Of a stretch of 64,000 bases of DNA, positions 25,607 to 35,109 are shown piece after piece; positions within the stretch are counted from its first letter, which is position 1, and the number at the start of each line of letters is the position of its first letter. The translations under genes were made by a program, and so were the position numbers. This DNA is from an uncultured Christensenella sp. (GTDB lineage Bacteria; Bacillota; Clostridia; Christensenellales; Borkfalkiaceae). The notes under the pieces are model-generated. The model was not told where the DNA came from, searched no databases, and worked only from the letters and a program-made list of their open reading frames with translations. The DNA is taken from NCBI GenBank assembly GCA_910585785.1, contig CAJUEV010000003.1:121460-185459 (forward strand), written 5' to 3'.

Positions 25607-28177
25607 ATGGCGCTATCACAAATGATGCAGCACTGGGTTTCGGTGAAGGAAAAGTATAAAGATTGCCTTATTTTTTATCGGTTGGGCGATTTTTACGAAA
25701 TGTTTTTTGAAGACGCCGTAAAGGCTTCCGAAATTCTGGATTTAACGCTTACGGGGCGCGACTGCGGGCTGAAAGAGCGGGCGCCGATGTGCGGAGTTCC
25801 TCATCACGCGGTTGACGCATACATACGCAAACTTGTGGATAACGGTCAAAAGGTGGCTATTTGCGAGCAGCTTGAAGACCCCGCAACGGCAAAAGGGATA
25901 GTTGAACGCGGCGTTGTCAGGGTTGTTACCGCGGGTACTTTAAACGCGGATTCGATTGACGAAAATACAAACAATTTTATTTGTTGCGCATATAAAGCGC
26001 AAAACGCCGTGGCGCTTGCCTGGGCGGATATAACAACCGGTGAATTGACCGCAACCGAGTTTTTCGGCGACGAGTGCGTCGGCAAATGTATTGCGCAAAT
26101 GATAAAGCTGGAAGTCTCCGAAATAATTTCCAACGACGAAATGCTTTTTGCCGTAAAAGATTCGCTGGAAGTTACCCGCGGTGTGCTTCCGCATTTTTCA
26201 AGTTTCCCCGATTGGGCTTTCGGATACGCCGCGGCGGAAAGATTGCTTTTAGAGCAATTTCACGCAAAAACACTGTCGGCATATTCAATAGCGGACAGAA
26301 CTTACGCAATTTCCGCAACGGGCGCGCTGCTGGAATATCTTAAAGAAACGCAGATGCGCGCTCTGAAAAACGTGGACGGCGTAAAGTTTGTCGAGCACGA
26401 AAAATATATGCAGATTGATACTACCGCGTTGCGCAATCTTGAAATTGTAAAAACTTTGGGTAACGGCGGCAAGTACGGTTCACTGCTATGGCTGTTAGAT
26501 AAAACTTGCACCGCTATGGGCGCAAGGCTTATGCATTCCGCCGTTTTGACTCCACTTTTTGATAAAAAGGCGATAAATTACCGTCTTGACGGGGTTGAGG
26601 AGTTATTCGATTCCACGGTTATAAGACTTGCTGTAATAGATTTGCTTAAAGAAGTGAAGGACGTTGAAAGGATAACGGGAAAAGTAGCAAACGGCTCGGT
26701 TTTGCCGAAAGATTGTCTTGCGCTTTCGCGTTCGCTTTCAGTTGTTCCAAATATAAAGTTCAGCCTTGCCGGATTTAATTCGGAAGTTATTAAAGACGTG
26801 GTTGACGGATTGTACGATTTGTCGGAAGTTTGTTCGTTGATAGACAACGCTGTTAATCCCGAGCCGCCTGCAAATATGAAGGATGGCGGATACATAAAAG
26901 AGGGGTTTGACTCTCGTCTTGACGAACTTAGAAATATAAAAAAGAACTGCAACAAAATTTTGCTGGAAATAGAGTCGAGAGAGCGGGACGCGACGGGTAT
27001 AAGAAACCTGCGTATACACTATAACCGCGTTTTCGGCTATTATATTGAAGTAACCAAGTCTTATGCGGATAAAGTGCCTTTGAACTATCACAGAAGGCAG
27101 ACTCTTGCAAATTCCGAAAGATTTATTACGGACGAACTGAAAGAACTTGAAGAAAAAATTATGTCCAGCGTAGATTTGGCAAACAGGCTGGAAATAGAAA
27201 TTTATGAAAAAATCAAGTCCGTACTTGCCGAAAATATAGAAAAGTTTAAAAGCATATCTTCAAGTATTGCGGTTTTGGATATGCTTGCCGCTTTTGCGGA
27301 AGTTTCTAAAACAAACCGTTACGTTCGTCCCGAAATTTCGGAAAGCAACCGTCCCCTGTCTATAAAAGACGGGCGGCATCCCGTGGTTGAAGTAATTTCA
27401 AAAGAGCGTTTTATACCAAACGACACACTGCTTGACGAAAACGAAAACAGGACTATGATAATAACAGGTCCCAATATGGCGGGCAAAAGCACTTTTATGC
27501 GGCAGACGGCAATAATAACGATTATGGCGCATATCGGATGCTTTGTCCCTGCAAAGTCCGCCGTAATTCCGCTTGTGGACAGGGTGTTTACAAGGGTTGG
27601 CGCTAGCGATAACCTTATTTTTGACCAAAGCACGTTTATGGTTGAAATGATAGAGGTCGCCACAATTATACGAAACGCTACAAAAAACAGTCTGTTGGTG
27701 CTTGACGAAGTGGGACGAGGAACGTCTACTTACGACGGTTTAAGCATTGCCTGGGCGGTAATAGAACACATTACCTCTCAGATAGGCGCAAAAACTATGT
27801 TTGCAACCCATTACCACGAATTGACCGAACTTGAAAGCAAGTTAAAGGGCATAAAAAATTATAAAATATCGGTTAAAGAAATAAACGGCGGCGTAGTTTT
27901 TTTAAGAAAAATTATGCGCGGCGGGGCGAACCGCAGTTTCGGTATAGAAGTGGCGTCGTTGGCGGGAATACCTTCTTGCGTAACAGACAGAGCAAAACAA
28001 ATTTTAAAACTTGTTGAAAGCGGAGAAAAATCGCGCGCGGTGCAGCCTGTTGAAGAATTTACGGAGGAACAGCCGACCGAAATAGAAAGAATTTTAATGG
28101 AAACGGATGTGGACAATTTGTCGCCTATGCAGGCGTTTCTGCTTGTTTCCGATTTGGTTGAAAAGGTTAAAAAATGA
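25607..28177 (+). CDS. mutS: DNA mismatch repair protein MutS
   Basis: Recognises mismatches. The mismatch-wedge Phe-x-Glu is in LGDFYEMFF. The ATPase has Walker A GPNMAGKST (about 622) and Walker B DEVGRGTSTYDG, with ATHYHEL downstream. Connector, lever and clamp regions are present across 856 residues. It is preceded by AAGGGG and overlaps mutL by 4 bases (ATGA), so the pair should be co-translated. Confidence 0.97.
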   Translation: MALSQMMQHWVSVKEKYKDCLIFYRLGDFYEMFFEDAVKASEILDLTLTGRDCGLKERAPMCGVPHHAVDAYIRKLVDNGQKVAICEQLEDPATAKGIVERGVVRVVTAGTLNADSIDENTNNFICCAYKAQNAVALAWADITTGELTATEFFGDECVGKCIAQMIKLEVSEIISNDEMLFAVKDSLEVTRGVLPHFSSFPDWAFGYAAAERLLLEQFHAKTLSAYSIADRTYAISATGALLEYLKETQMRALKNVDGVKFVEHEKYMQIDTTALRNLEIVKTLGNGGKYGSLLWLLDKTCTAMGARLMHSAVLTPLFDKKAINYRLDGVEELFDSTVIRLAVIDLLKEVKDVERITGKVANGSVLPKDCLALSRSLSVVPNIKFSLAGFNSEVIKDVVDGLYDLSEVCSLIDNAVNPEPPANMKDGGYIKEGFDSRLDELRNIKKNCNKILLEIESRERDATGIRNLRIHYNRVFGYYIEVTKSYADKVPLNYHRRQTLANSERFITDELKELEEKIMSSVDLANRLEIEIYEKIKSVLAENIEKFKSISSSIAVLDMLAAFAEVSKTNRYVRPEISESNRPLSIKDGRHPVVEVISKERFIPNDTLLDENENRTMIITGPNMAGKSTFMRQTAIITIMAHIGCFVPAKSAVIPLVDRVFTRVGASDNLIFDQSTFMVEMIEVATIIRNATKNSLLVLDEVGRGTSTYDGLSIAWAVIEHITSQIGAKTMFATHYHELTELESKLKGIKNYKISVKEINGGVVFLRKIMRGGANRSFGIEVASLAGIPSCVTDRAKQILKLVESGEKSRAVQPVEEFTEEQPTEIERILMETDVDNLSPMQAFLLVSDLVEKVKK

Positions 28178-30183
28178 GAAAAATAAATATTTTAACTAAA
28201 AAAGTCTATAACAGAATAGCCGCGGGCGAAGTTATAGACAGACCGTATTCCGCCGTAAAAGAACTGATTGAAAACAGCCTTGACGCGGGTGCAACGGAAA
28301 TTTCAGTCTATATCGAAAAAGGCGGAAAGCAGCTTATAAAAGTTGTTGACAACGGAACGGGTATAGAGCGCGACGATATGCGCGCCGCGTTTTTGCCGCA
28401 CGCAACCAGCAAGATATCGACGGCGGAAGATTTGGACAAAATTACAACGCTTGGTTTCCGCGGCGAGGCATTGGCGAGTATTTCGGTAATTTCTCAGGTT
28501 GAGTTAATTTCGGTTACGGCAGGCAACGGCGCCCATAAAGTATTTTGCGAGGACGGTAAAGTGGGTGAAATCCTTCCCGCGGCGCTTGAAAAAGGCACCG
28601 AAATTACCGTAAGAAACTTGTTTTATAACACTCCCGCGCGAGCAAAGTTTTTAAAAGCGGATAAAAAGGAAGAAGCCGACGTTACAAACTTTGTAACCCG
28701 CTATATTTTAGGCAATCCGCAAATTTCTTTCAAGTATTACACTGACGGAAAACTGTGCCTTCAATCTTATGGTGGAGGGCTAGACGAAGCGCTGGCGCAG
28801 GTATACGGCGCAAAGACTCTTTCGGAGTGCTTTAAGATAGACGCAGAAAAAGACGGGGTGCGGATAAGCGGATTTATAGGCAATCAAAACTTTTTTAAAG
28901 CCAATAAGACGTATCAAAGCCTGTTTTTAAACGGAAGATACATAGTCAATAATACAATAAGCACCGCAATTTCGCAGGCTTACGCAAGCTATACGATGAA
29001 AAGGCAATTTCCTTTTTATGTATTGTTTGTAAACGTGCCCGCAGACATTGTGGACGTAAACGTTCATCCCAGCAAAGCGGACGTAAGATTTATTGACAAT
29101 AAATTTATTTTCGGGGTTGTTTATTCGGTTATTTCTTCGGTATTGGACGGAACTGCCCGCGCCGCGGAATTTGTTGTCGGCGGGGGACGGGTGCCTGAAA
29201 TAATTTCTTCGGCAGAAAAAGAAAATAAAAACGCGGTTTACGGCAACGGAAACCAAAACTATGCAAAATTAAATTTGCAATCCGGCGAAAATGATGGCAA
29301 AAATACCAAAGAAGCTGAAATAGAAAAGCTGATAGAAAAATACAAACCGGAAAGAGCGATAAAAACCGAAGAAGGATTTGTCGAAGCGGATAAATCGCAT
29401 AATACAACCGCCGTAACTGAACAGCCCGCTTATTCTAAACATAAATTTTTTAATCCGGCGCAGGATTTGCCTTTGGACAATTTTATATCCGTTAATGGCA
29501 AAACAGTTATGAGCGTTTCCGACGGTACTGTGCCGCCTGATTTTGCAAAAAGCGCGGCTTATGAAATAGAGGACGGTTACTTTTCCGCAAAACAGCAAAA
29601 AATCGAGTTTGAAAGCTGCAAATTTAAAGGCAATTTATTTAATACTTATTTAATTTATGAATACGGTGACAGCGCTTACCTTGTAGACCAGCACGCCGCG
29701 CACGAAAGGCTGATATACGACGAATTGCGTAAAAAGCTTGCCGCAAGAGAGATTGCGCGGCAAATTTTGCTTGTTCCCTATATTTTTGAAACAAATCAAA
29801 GCGAAACTTCATTTATAGAAAGCAAAATTCCTATTTTGCGCGGTATGGGCTTTGGTATTTCTTCATTCGGGGCCGGCGCTTTCAGAATAGACGAAGTGCC
29901 CGTGGACTTGCAGGATATGGACACCGCTAAATTTTTTGCGGAAATTCTGGAAAGAATAGACGATTTTAAAGAAATTAAACTTGAAGACGTTTTTAAGGAC
30001 AAAATAGCAATGACGGCTTGCAAACACGCGGTGAAAGGCGGAATGCGCCTTACAGAAGCCGAAGTTGAAGCGTTGTTTAAAATGATTGACGGCGACGCGG
30101 GATTAAAGTGCCCGCACGGAAGACCCGTTTGCGTAAAACTTTCAAAGCGCGATATTGAAAAAATGTTTAAGAGGATTGTTTGA
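28174..30183 (+). CDS. mutL: DNA mismatch repair protein MutL
   Basis: GHKL ATPase with AAGEVIDRPYSAVKELIENSLDAGA, DNGTGI, ATSKI and GFRGEALASI. The C-terminal endonuclease domain carries DQHAAHERLIYDE, where the usual final Glu of DQHA-x2-E-x4-E is Asp followed by Glu. It also has zinc-site pieces TACKHAVKGG and CPHGRPV. Strand nicking is therefore likely, as in MutH-less bacteria. The linker (about 330-470) is poorly conserved and Lys/Glu-rich. It overlaps miaA by 4 bases. Confidence 0.96.
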   Translation: MRKINILTKKVYNRIAAGEVIDRPYSAVKELIENSLDAGATEISVYIEKGGKQLIKVVDNGTGIERDDMRAAFLPHATSKISTAEDLDKITTLGFRGEALASISVISQVELISVTAGNGAHKVFCEDGKVGEILPAALEKGTEITVRNLFYNTPARAKFLKADKKEEADVTNFVTRYILGNPQISFKYYTDGKLCLQSYGGGLDEALAQVYGAKTLSECFKIDAEKDGVRISGFIGNQNFFKANKTYQSLFLNGRYIVNNTISTAISQAYASYTMKRQFPFYVLFVNVPADIVDVNVHPSKADVRFIDNKFIFGVVYSVISSVLDGTARAAEFVVGGGRVPEIISSAEKENKNAVYGNGNQNYAKLNLQSGENDGKNTKEAEIEKLIEKYKPERAIKTEEGFVEADKSHNTTAVTEQPAYSKHKFFNPAQDLPLDNFISVNGKTVMSVSDGTVPPDFAKSAAYEIEDGYFSAKQQKIEFESCKFKGNLFNTYLIYEYGDSAYLVDQHAAHERLIYDELRKKLAAREIARQILLVPYIFETNQSETSFIESKIPILRGMGFGISSFGAGAFRIDEVPVDLQDMDTAKFFAEILERIDDFKEIKLEDVFKDKIAMTACKHAVKGGMRLTEAEVEALFKMIDGDAGLKCPHGRPVCVKLSKRDIEKMFKRIV

Positions 30184-31094
30184 CTTTGAAAAAAGTTCTC
30201 GTAATTTGCGGACCGACAGCCTCGGGCAAGTCTTCGCTTGCCGTCAAATGTGCGGAATTGCTTGGTTCGGAAGTGATTTCTGCGGATTCGCAACTAATCT
30301 ATAAAGAACTCAATATCGGAACTGCAAAGCCGACGGCGGCGGAAATGCGCGGAGTCAAACATCATATGATTGATATTGTTGAACCGACCGAAACGTTTAA
30401 CGTTGGCGATTATCGCGAAATGGCGCTTCCGCTAATGCAAAATATTATCGCAAATGACAAAATTCCCGTAATTTGCGGCGGCACCGGCTTTTATATAAAT
30501 TCGTTATTGTTTGATTTTTCTTACGGAAATTCTGCGGCAAACGATGAAATACGCAAAAAATATACCGAATTTGTCGAACAATTCGGTAAAGAAGCGTTAT
30601 TTGAAAAATTGAAAACGGTTGACCCGCAATCCGCTGAAAAATTGCACGTCAACGACGTTAAAAGAGTTATTCGCGCACTGGAAATTTACGAGACGAGCGG
30701 AGTAAAAAAGTCGGAACAGTGCGACAAACTTATTTCCGGATATAATTACATTGCCGTTGCGATAAACTGGGAGCGCGAAGCCCTTTACAAACGCATAGAA
30801 GAAAGGGTTGACGAAATGTTTGCCAACGGATTGGTTGAAGAAGTTAAAATGCTTTTATCGAAGGGTATTGACGAAAATAATCAATGTATGCAGGCAATAG
30901 GCTATAAGGAAGTAGTTTTTGGGTTAAAAAACGAGCATTTACAAAGTACTATGTGTAACATAATAAAGAAAAATACGCGTCATTACGCTAAACGGCAGAT
31001 TACTTTTTTTAAAAAAATGCCAAATCTTGTATGGGTTAACCCCGAAGAAGCCACGCCGGAACGTGTTTTGGAGTTGTTAAATGGAACTGATTGA
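30180..31094 (+). CDS. miaA: tRNA dimethylallyltransferase
   Basis: Transfers a dimethylallyl group to A37 of tRNA; the product is the MiaB substrate. P-loop GPTASGKSSLA (about 10-20), then ISADSQLIYKELNIGTAKP, VICGGTGFYINSLL and NTRHYAKRQITFF. The start is TTG 30180 (overlapping mutL) or TTG 30186. Residues about 256-262 are encoded by a copy of the TACTATGT-N3-ACATAAT motif (Ser-Thr-Met-Cys-Asn-Ile-Ile), just before the conserved NTR-x-YAKRQ. The next gene overlaps by 14 bases. Confidence 0.96.
   Translation: MTLKKVLVICGPTASGKSSLAVKCAELLGSEVISADSQLIYKELNIGTAKPTAAEMRGVKHHMIDIVEPTETFNVGDYREMALPLMQNIIANDKIPVICGGTGFYINSLLFDFSYGNSAANDEIRKKYTEFVEQFGKEALFEKLKTVDPQSAEKLHVNDVKRVIRALEIYETSGVKKSEQCDKLISGYNYIAVAINWEREALYKRIEERVDEMFANGLVEEVKMLLSKGIDENNQCMQAIGYKEVVFGLKNEHLQSTMCNIIKKNTRHYAKRQITFFKKMPNLVWVNPEEATPERVLELLNGTD
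30945..30964 (+). repeat. TACTATGT-N3-ACATAAT motif, copy 2 (inside miaA)
   Basis: AGTACTATGT-GTA-ACATAAT sits in the miaA coding sequence. It is read in frame as Ser-Thr-Met-Cys-Asn-Ile-Ile, the same frame as copy 3. Confidence 0.75.
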
Positions 31095-32289
31095 CAGGTG
31101 CGAACTTAAACTTAAAGAAAAATTTGATTACGTTGAAGGCGTTAGTTATTTTAATCAAGTTAAAGTTTTAAACGCTTTTAAAAACTTAAATATTGCCGCA
31201 AGGCATTTTAACGGTACCACAGGCTACGGTTACGGCGACGAAGGGCGTGACGTTTTAGGAAAGTTGTACGCGGCGGCTTTCGGCGCGGAGTCGGGTATTG
31301 TTTCTCCGCACTTGCTGTCCGGTACGCACGCATTGACGGTTGCGCTTTTCGGGCTGCTTCGCCCCAACGATACTTTGCTATGCATAAGCGGTATGCCGTA
31401 CGATACGATAAGAGGGGTAATTTTCGGAGAAAATAACGGCTCACTCAAAGATTTCGGCGTAAATTTTGAATATTGCCCGTTAGACGCAAATGGAAAATGC
31501 GATTTTGCAGAAATAAAAAAACAATTAAACGAAAAGGTAAAGGTGGTTTATATTCAACGTTCGCGCGGATATGAACTCAGGGACGCTTTTTCTTGCGCGG
31601 AAATAGAAGTAGCTTGCAAATTTGTGCGCAATTCGGGCTTTAAAGGCTGTATTTTTGTGGACAACTGCTATGGTGAGTTTGTTGAAAAGCGCGAACCTAC
31701 CGAGTGCGGCGCCGATATAATTGTCGGTTCGCTTATAAAAAATGCAGGCGGCGGGCTTGCTCCTACGGGCGGATACATCTGCGGAAAAGAAAAATATATT
31801 GATTTAATAGGCAAAAGATTTACGGCTCCGTCAATCGGGCTTGAAGTCGGTTCGTTCGAGGGCGGTTACCGATATTTTTATCAGGGTTTGTATATGGCTC
31901 CGCACATTGTGGGGCAGGCGCTGAAAACAGGTCTTCTAATAGGTCAGGCAATGGCTGAACTCGGGTATAAAAATTATCCGTCTATGGATAAATTCCCATA
32001 TGATATTACTCGCGCTATACAATTTGACGATAAAGAAAAAATGATTGATTTTATAAGGGAAGTGCAGTTTGCCTCGCCCGTTGACGGCTACGTTACTTGC
32101 GAGCCGTGGGATATGCCCGGTTATGACGACAAAGTAATTATGGCTGCGGGCACGTTTGTTTCCGGCGCTTCGATAGAGTTGTCTGCCGACGGTCCCGTAA
32201 AACCGCCGTTTATTGCCTATTTTCAGGGCGGATTGACTTACGAGCACGGCAAATATGCCTTGGAAAGAATATTAAGCAAGTTAAAATAA
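31081..32289 (+). CDS. PLP-dependent methionine gamma-lyase-like protein (YnbB / 'aluminum resistance' family)
   Basis: Fold-type I PLP enzyme of the PF06838 family. Features are HFNGTTGYGYGDEGRDVL, SPHLLSGTHALTVALFG, VFVDNCYGEF-type FVDNCYGEFVE and the probable PLP lysine in GSLIKNAGGGLAPTGGYI (about 220). Its place after miaA matches many Firmicutes, where ynbB follows miaA and hfq. The substrate is not settled; Cys/Met metabolism is inferred from fold. It starts inside miaA (14-base overlap) and ends at a strong convergent terminator. Confidence 0.88.
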   Translation: MELIDRCELKLKEKFDYVEGVSYFNQVKVLNAFKNLNIAARHFNGTTGYGYGDEGRDVLGKLYAAAFGAESGIVSPHLLSGTHALTVALFGLLRPNDTLLCISGMPYDTIRGVIFGENNGSLKDFGVNFEYCPLDANGKCDFAEIKKQLNEKVKVVYIQRSRGYELRDAFSCAEIEVACKFVRNSGFKGCIFVDNCYGEFVEKREPTECGADIIVGSLIKNAGGGLAPTGGYICGKEKYIDLIGKRFTAPSIGLEVGSFEGGYRYFYQGLYMAPHIVGQALKTGLLIGQAMAELGYKNYPSMDKFPYDITRAIQFDDKEKMIDFIREVQFASPVDGYVTCEPWDMPGYDDKVIMAAGTFVSGASIELSADGPVKPPFIAYFQGGLTYEHGKYALERILSKLK

Positions 32290-32317
32290 TCGCTTAGACA
32301 GGGTTTTAAAAGAAAAA

Positions 32318-32356
32318 ATAAACAGTCGGACGGCAGTTGCCGTCCGACTGTTTTAA
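32318..32356. terminator. bidirectional terminator between ynbB and groEL
   Basis: AACAGTCGGACGGCA-GT-TGCCGTCCGACTGTT is a 15-bp perfect inverted repeat. A-rich sequence lies to the left and T-rich sequence to the right, so it serves both convergent genes. Confidence 0.88.
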
Positions 32357-32370
32357 ATTTCAAAACTAAA

Positions 32371-34002
32371 TTAATACATTCCGCCCATATCGGGGGTTCC
32401 GCCCATAGGAGTGGGTGCGGGAGGAGTGGGGATATCGGTTACGATGCTTTCGGTGGTAAGCAACGTTGCCGCTACGGAAGCCGCGTTCTGCAAAACCGAG
32501 CGAGAAACTTTCGTCGGGTCGATAATTCCGCTTGCGACCATATCGGTGTACTGGTTTTTAAGCGCGTCAAAGCCGTAATTTGCTTTTTTGACTTTAAGAA
32601 TATTGCTTACTACTACCGAGCCGTCGAAGCCGGCGTTTCTGGCAATCTGGCGAACGGGTTCTTCAATTGCGCGCATAACTATGGACGCGCCTGTTTTTTC
32701 GTCGCCGTGGAGGGTGGAAACAAGTTTTTTAAGTTCGGGAATGGTTGAAAGCAACGCAACGCCGCCTCCGGGAACAATTCCTTCTTCAACCGCCGCGCGG
32801 GTAGCCGCAAGCGCGTCTTCTATGCGCAGCTTCTTTTCTTTCATTTCAACTTCCGTTGCCGCGCCGACGTTTATAACTGCAACGCCGCCTGCAAGTTTTG
32901 CAAGTCTTTCCTGCAATTTTTCTCTGTCGTAATCAGAACTTGTTTCGCTGATTTGCGCTTTTATGGACGCTACGCGCGCTTTAATGTCTTCCGCTCCGCC
33001 CGCGCCGTCGATAATAGTGGTGTTGTCTTTGTCCACTTTAACTTGCGCCGCTCTGCCCAGCATATCGGTGGTAACGTCTTTAAATTCATATCCCAAATCG
33101 GATGAAATTACGGTTCCGCCCGTAAGAATGGCTATGTCTTCAAGCATAGCTTTTCTTCTGTCGCCGAAGCCGGGTGCCTTGACTGCAACGCAGTTTAAAA
33201 CGCCTTTAAGTTTGTTTACTATAAGCGCTGCAAGGGCGTCGCCTTCAACGTCTTCGGCAATAATAAGCAATCTTGCGCCCTGCTGAGCGATGGGTTCGAT
33301 TACGGGTAAAATTTCCTGCAAGGAAGAAATTTTTTTATCGGTTATAAGAATATAGGGGTTATCAAGTACGGCTTCCATTTTTTCGGTGTTGGTTACCATA
33401 TAGGCGGAAGCGTAGCCTCTGTCAAACTGCATACCTTCAACGGTGGTAAGTTCGGTTGCCATTGTCTTGCCTTCTTCAACGGTTATAACTCCGTCTTTGC
33501 CGACAATTTCCATAGCGTTTGCAATGAGCGCGCCTATATTTTCGTCGCCCGCCGAAATTGAAGCAACCTGCTGAATAGCAAGTTTGTTTTCAACGGGTTT
33601 GGAAATCGACTGAATTTTAGTTACGGCAGTGTCCACGGCGCGAGCGATTCCGCGCTTTAAAATCATAGGGTTTGCGCCCGCCGCAAGATTTTTAAGCCCT
33701 TCTTTTACGATTGCCTGCGCCAAAACAACGGCGGTGGTGGTGCCGTCGCCCGCAACGTCGTTGGTTTTTGTGGAAACTTCTTTTACAAGCTGCGCGCCCA
33801 TATTTTCAAACGGGTCTTCAAGTTCTATTTCCTTTGCAATGGTAACGCCGTCGTTTGTTATAAGGGGGGCGCCGTATTTTTTGTCGAGCACAACGTTTCT
33901 GCCCTTGGGACCCAAAGTGATTTTAACCGTATCGGCAACTACGTTTACGCCGGTTTCAAGCGCTTTTCTTGCTTCGTCGCCGTATTTAATCTGTTTTGCC
34001 AT
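32371..34002 (-). CDS. groL: 60 kDa chaperonin GroEL
   Basis: ATP-dependent folding chamber. Visible landmarks are KITLGPKGRNVVLDKKYGAP, NDGVTIAKEIELEDPFENMGAQLVKEV, the nucleotide-site GDGTTTAVV, and the signature AAVEEGIVPGGGVALL. The C-terminus ends GGTPDMGGMY, a shortened version of the usual Gly-Gly-Met repeat. The ribosome binding site AAGGAGAT precedes ATG. It follows groES by 22 bases on the same strand. Full length at 543 residues. Confidence 0.98.
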   Translation of the reverse strand: MAKQIKYGDEARKALETGVNVVADTVKITLGPKGRNVVLDKKYGAPLITNDGVTIAKEIELEDPFENMGAQLVKEVSTKTNDVAGDGTTTAVVLAQAIVKEGLKNLAAGANPMILKRGIARAVDTAVTKIQSISKPVENKLAIQQVASISAGDENIGALIANAMEIVGKDGVITVEEGKTMATELTTVEGMQFDRGYASAYMVTNTEKMEAVLDNPYILITDKKISSLQEILPVIEPIAQQGARLLIIAEDVEGDALAALIVNKLKGVLNCVAVKAPGFGDRRKAMLEDIAILTGGTVISSDLGYEFKDVTTDMLGRAAQVKVDKDNTTIIDGAGGAEDIKARVASIKAQISETSSDYDREKLQERLAKLAGGVAVINVGAATEVEMKEKKLRIEDALAATRAAVEEGIVPGGGVALLSTIPELKKLVSTLHGDEKTGASIVMRAIEEPVRQIARNAGFDGSVVVSNILKVKKANYGFDALKNQYTDMVASGIIDPTKVSRSVLQNAASVAATLLTTESIVTDIPTPPAPTPMGGTPDMGGMY

Positions 34003-34024
34003 AAAAATTATATCTCCTTAAAAT

Positions 34025-34309
34025 TTATTCTACGATTGCCAGAATATCGCTCTGACGTATTATCGTGTATTCTTTTTCGTCGATTTTAACTTCGGTGCCG
34101 CTGTATTTTGAAAGCAGAACTTTGTCGCCGACTTTAACCTGCATTTTTACTTCTTTTCCGTCGATAATACCGCCGGGGCCGACGGCTATTACAACGCAAG
34201 TCGCGGGTTTTTCTTGCGAGGCTGCGGTGAGATAAAGACCCGATTTTGTCTTTTCTTCCGCTTTAAGCCCTTCAACGACTACTTTATCGAATAAAGGTTT
34301 GATTGTCAT
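34025..34309 (-). CDS. groS: 10 kDa co-chaperonin GroES
   Basis: The 94-residue GroEL lid: IKPLFDKVVVEGLKAEEKTKSGLYL, GDKVLLSKYSGTEVKID and a mobile-loop region near residue 25. Ribosome binding site GGAGGAAA. It is first in the groES-groEL operon. The upstream region shows no CIRCE element, so HrcA control is not supported here. Confidence 0.97.
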   Translation of the reverse strand: MTIKPLFDKVVVEGLKAEEKTKSGLYLTAASQEKPATCVVIAVGPGGIIDGKEVKMQVKVGDKVLLSKYSGTEVKIDEKEYTIIRQSDILAIVE

Positions 34310-34351
34310 TATAAATTTCCTCCGAAAAAATGTTCTTTTTTAGTTACACAT

Positions 34352-34380
34352 ATTTTATAAACTAAGGAAAATAAACTTAA
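34352..34380 (-). promoter_or_regulatory. promoter of groES-groEL
   Basis: Minus strand: TTAAGT (34380-34375), 17 bases, TAAAAT (34357-34352). The -35 is weak. No TTAGCACTC/GAGTGCTAA (CIRCE) repeat or CtsR-type heptad is seen between it and the gene. Confidence 0.5.
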
Positions 34381-34398
34381 ACACGGCGAATTAAAAAA

Positions 34399-34427
34399 TT
34401 GCTTTTTTTTCATTAATATGGTAAAAT
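34399..34427 (+). promoter_or_regulatory. promoter of the dCMP deaminase gene
   Basis: TTGCTT (34399-34404), 17 bases, TAAAAT (34422-34427). A GGTGA ribosome binding site lies before ATG 34460. Confidence 0.5.
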
Positions 34428-34459
34428 TTGTTTGTAATATAAAAAATCGGTGATTAACA

Positions 34460-34912
34460 ATGGATAAGTGGGATAAAAGATTTATGGAAATGACCGAACT
34501 TGTGGGTTCGTGGTCAAGCTGCTATCAGGAAAACCGGCACGTGGGCGCGGTTATCGTAAGAGATAAGCGCGTTATTGCCACGGGTTATAACGGCGCGCCG
34601 CAAGGCATAAAAAGTTGCGTTGATAAAAAAGAGTGTCTTAGAAAAGAGCGGAAAATCGCCAGCGGAACTATGCACGAGCTTTGTTACGCCGTTCACGCGG
34701 AACAAAACGCCATAATACAGGCGGCGAGAGTGGGATGCAGCGTAGAGGGCTGCACGCTTTACTGTACGCACCAGCCTTGCGTAATCTGCGCTAAAATAAT
34801 TATAAATTCCGGCATTGCTAGAATAGTTTATAAAGAAGGGTACCCCGACGATTTTTCTATGCAGCTTTTTAAAGAAGCGGGCGTAAAAATAGAAAAGTAC
34901 GACGAATTGTAA
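34460..34912 (+). CDS. deoxycytidylate (dCMP) deaminase, ComEB type
   Basis: Zinc enzyme converting dCMP to dUMP for dTTP synthesis. The zinc motif is HAEQNAI (His about 78) with PCVICAK (Cys about 105 and 108). GHVGAVIV-like RHVGAVIV and TGYNGAPQG mark the substrate pocket. The 150 residues match short dCMP deaminases such as ComEB; a competence role should not be assumed. It stands alone behind its own promoter. Confidence 0.92.
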   Translation: MDKWDKRFMEMTELVGSWSSCYQENRHVGAVIVRDKRVIATGYNGAPQGIKSCVDKKECLRKERKIASGTMHELCYAVHAEQNAIIQAARVGCSVEGCTLYCTHQPCVICAKIIINSGIARIVYKEGYPDDFSMQLFKEAGVKIEKYDEL

Positions 34913-34921
34913 AGGATTGGT

Positions 34922-35104
34922 GATAAATCGTTGGCGTTTACATCGGATTAACCCGAGTATAAGTGAATAGCAGACGCGCAAAGCGATAAGTCGAATGATA
35001 AAGATAATAATGTGCGCGCCGTATGCTTGTGTTTGAACTTAACGAACAACAGCAACGAAGAAAATAACGAAGTGCCGATTGGCGACGAAATATTCGCGGG
35101 GTGA
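34922..35104 (+). pseudogene. decayed gene fragment upstream of the small membrane protein gene
   Basis: One frame reads DKSLAFTSD, stop, PEYK, stop, then 45 open codons containing SDKSNDKDNNVRAVCLCLNL and ending VPIGDEIFAG. Coding-like sequence continues through two in-frame stops, and the final TGA overlaps the next gene region. It looks like the C-terminus of a decayed gene, possibly phage or plasmid derived. I do not recognise the family. Confidence 0.3.
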
Positions 35105-35109
35105 AAATT

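Noticed and set aside
27790..27815. ACTATGTTTGCAACC in mutS as a fifth motif copy
   Set aside because: Only the left half matches; the ACATAA half is absent.
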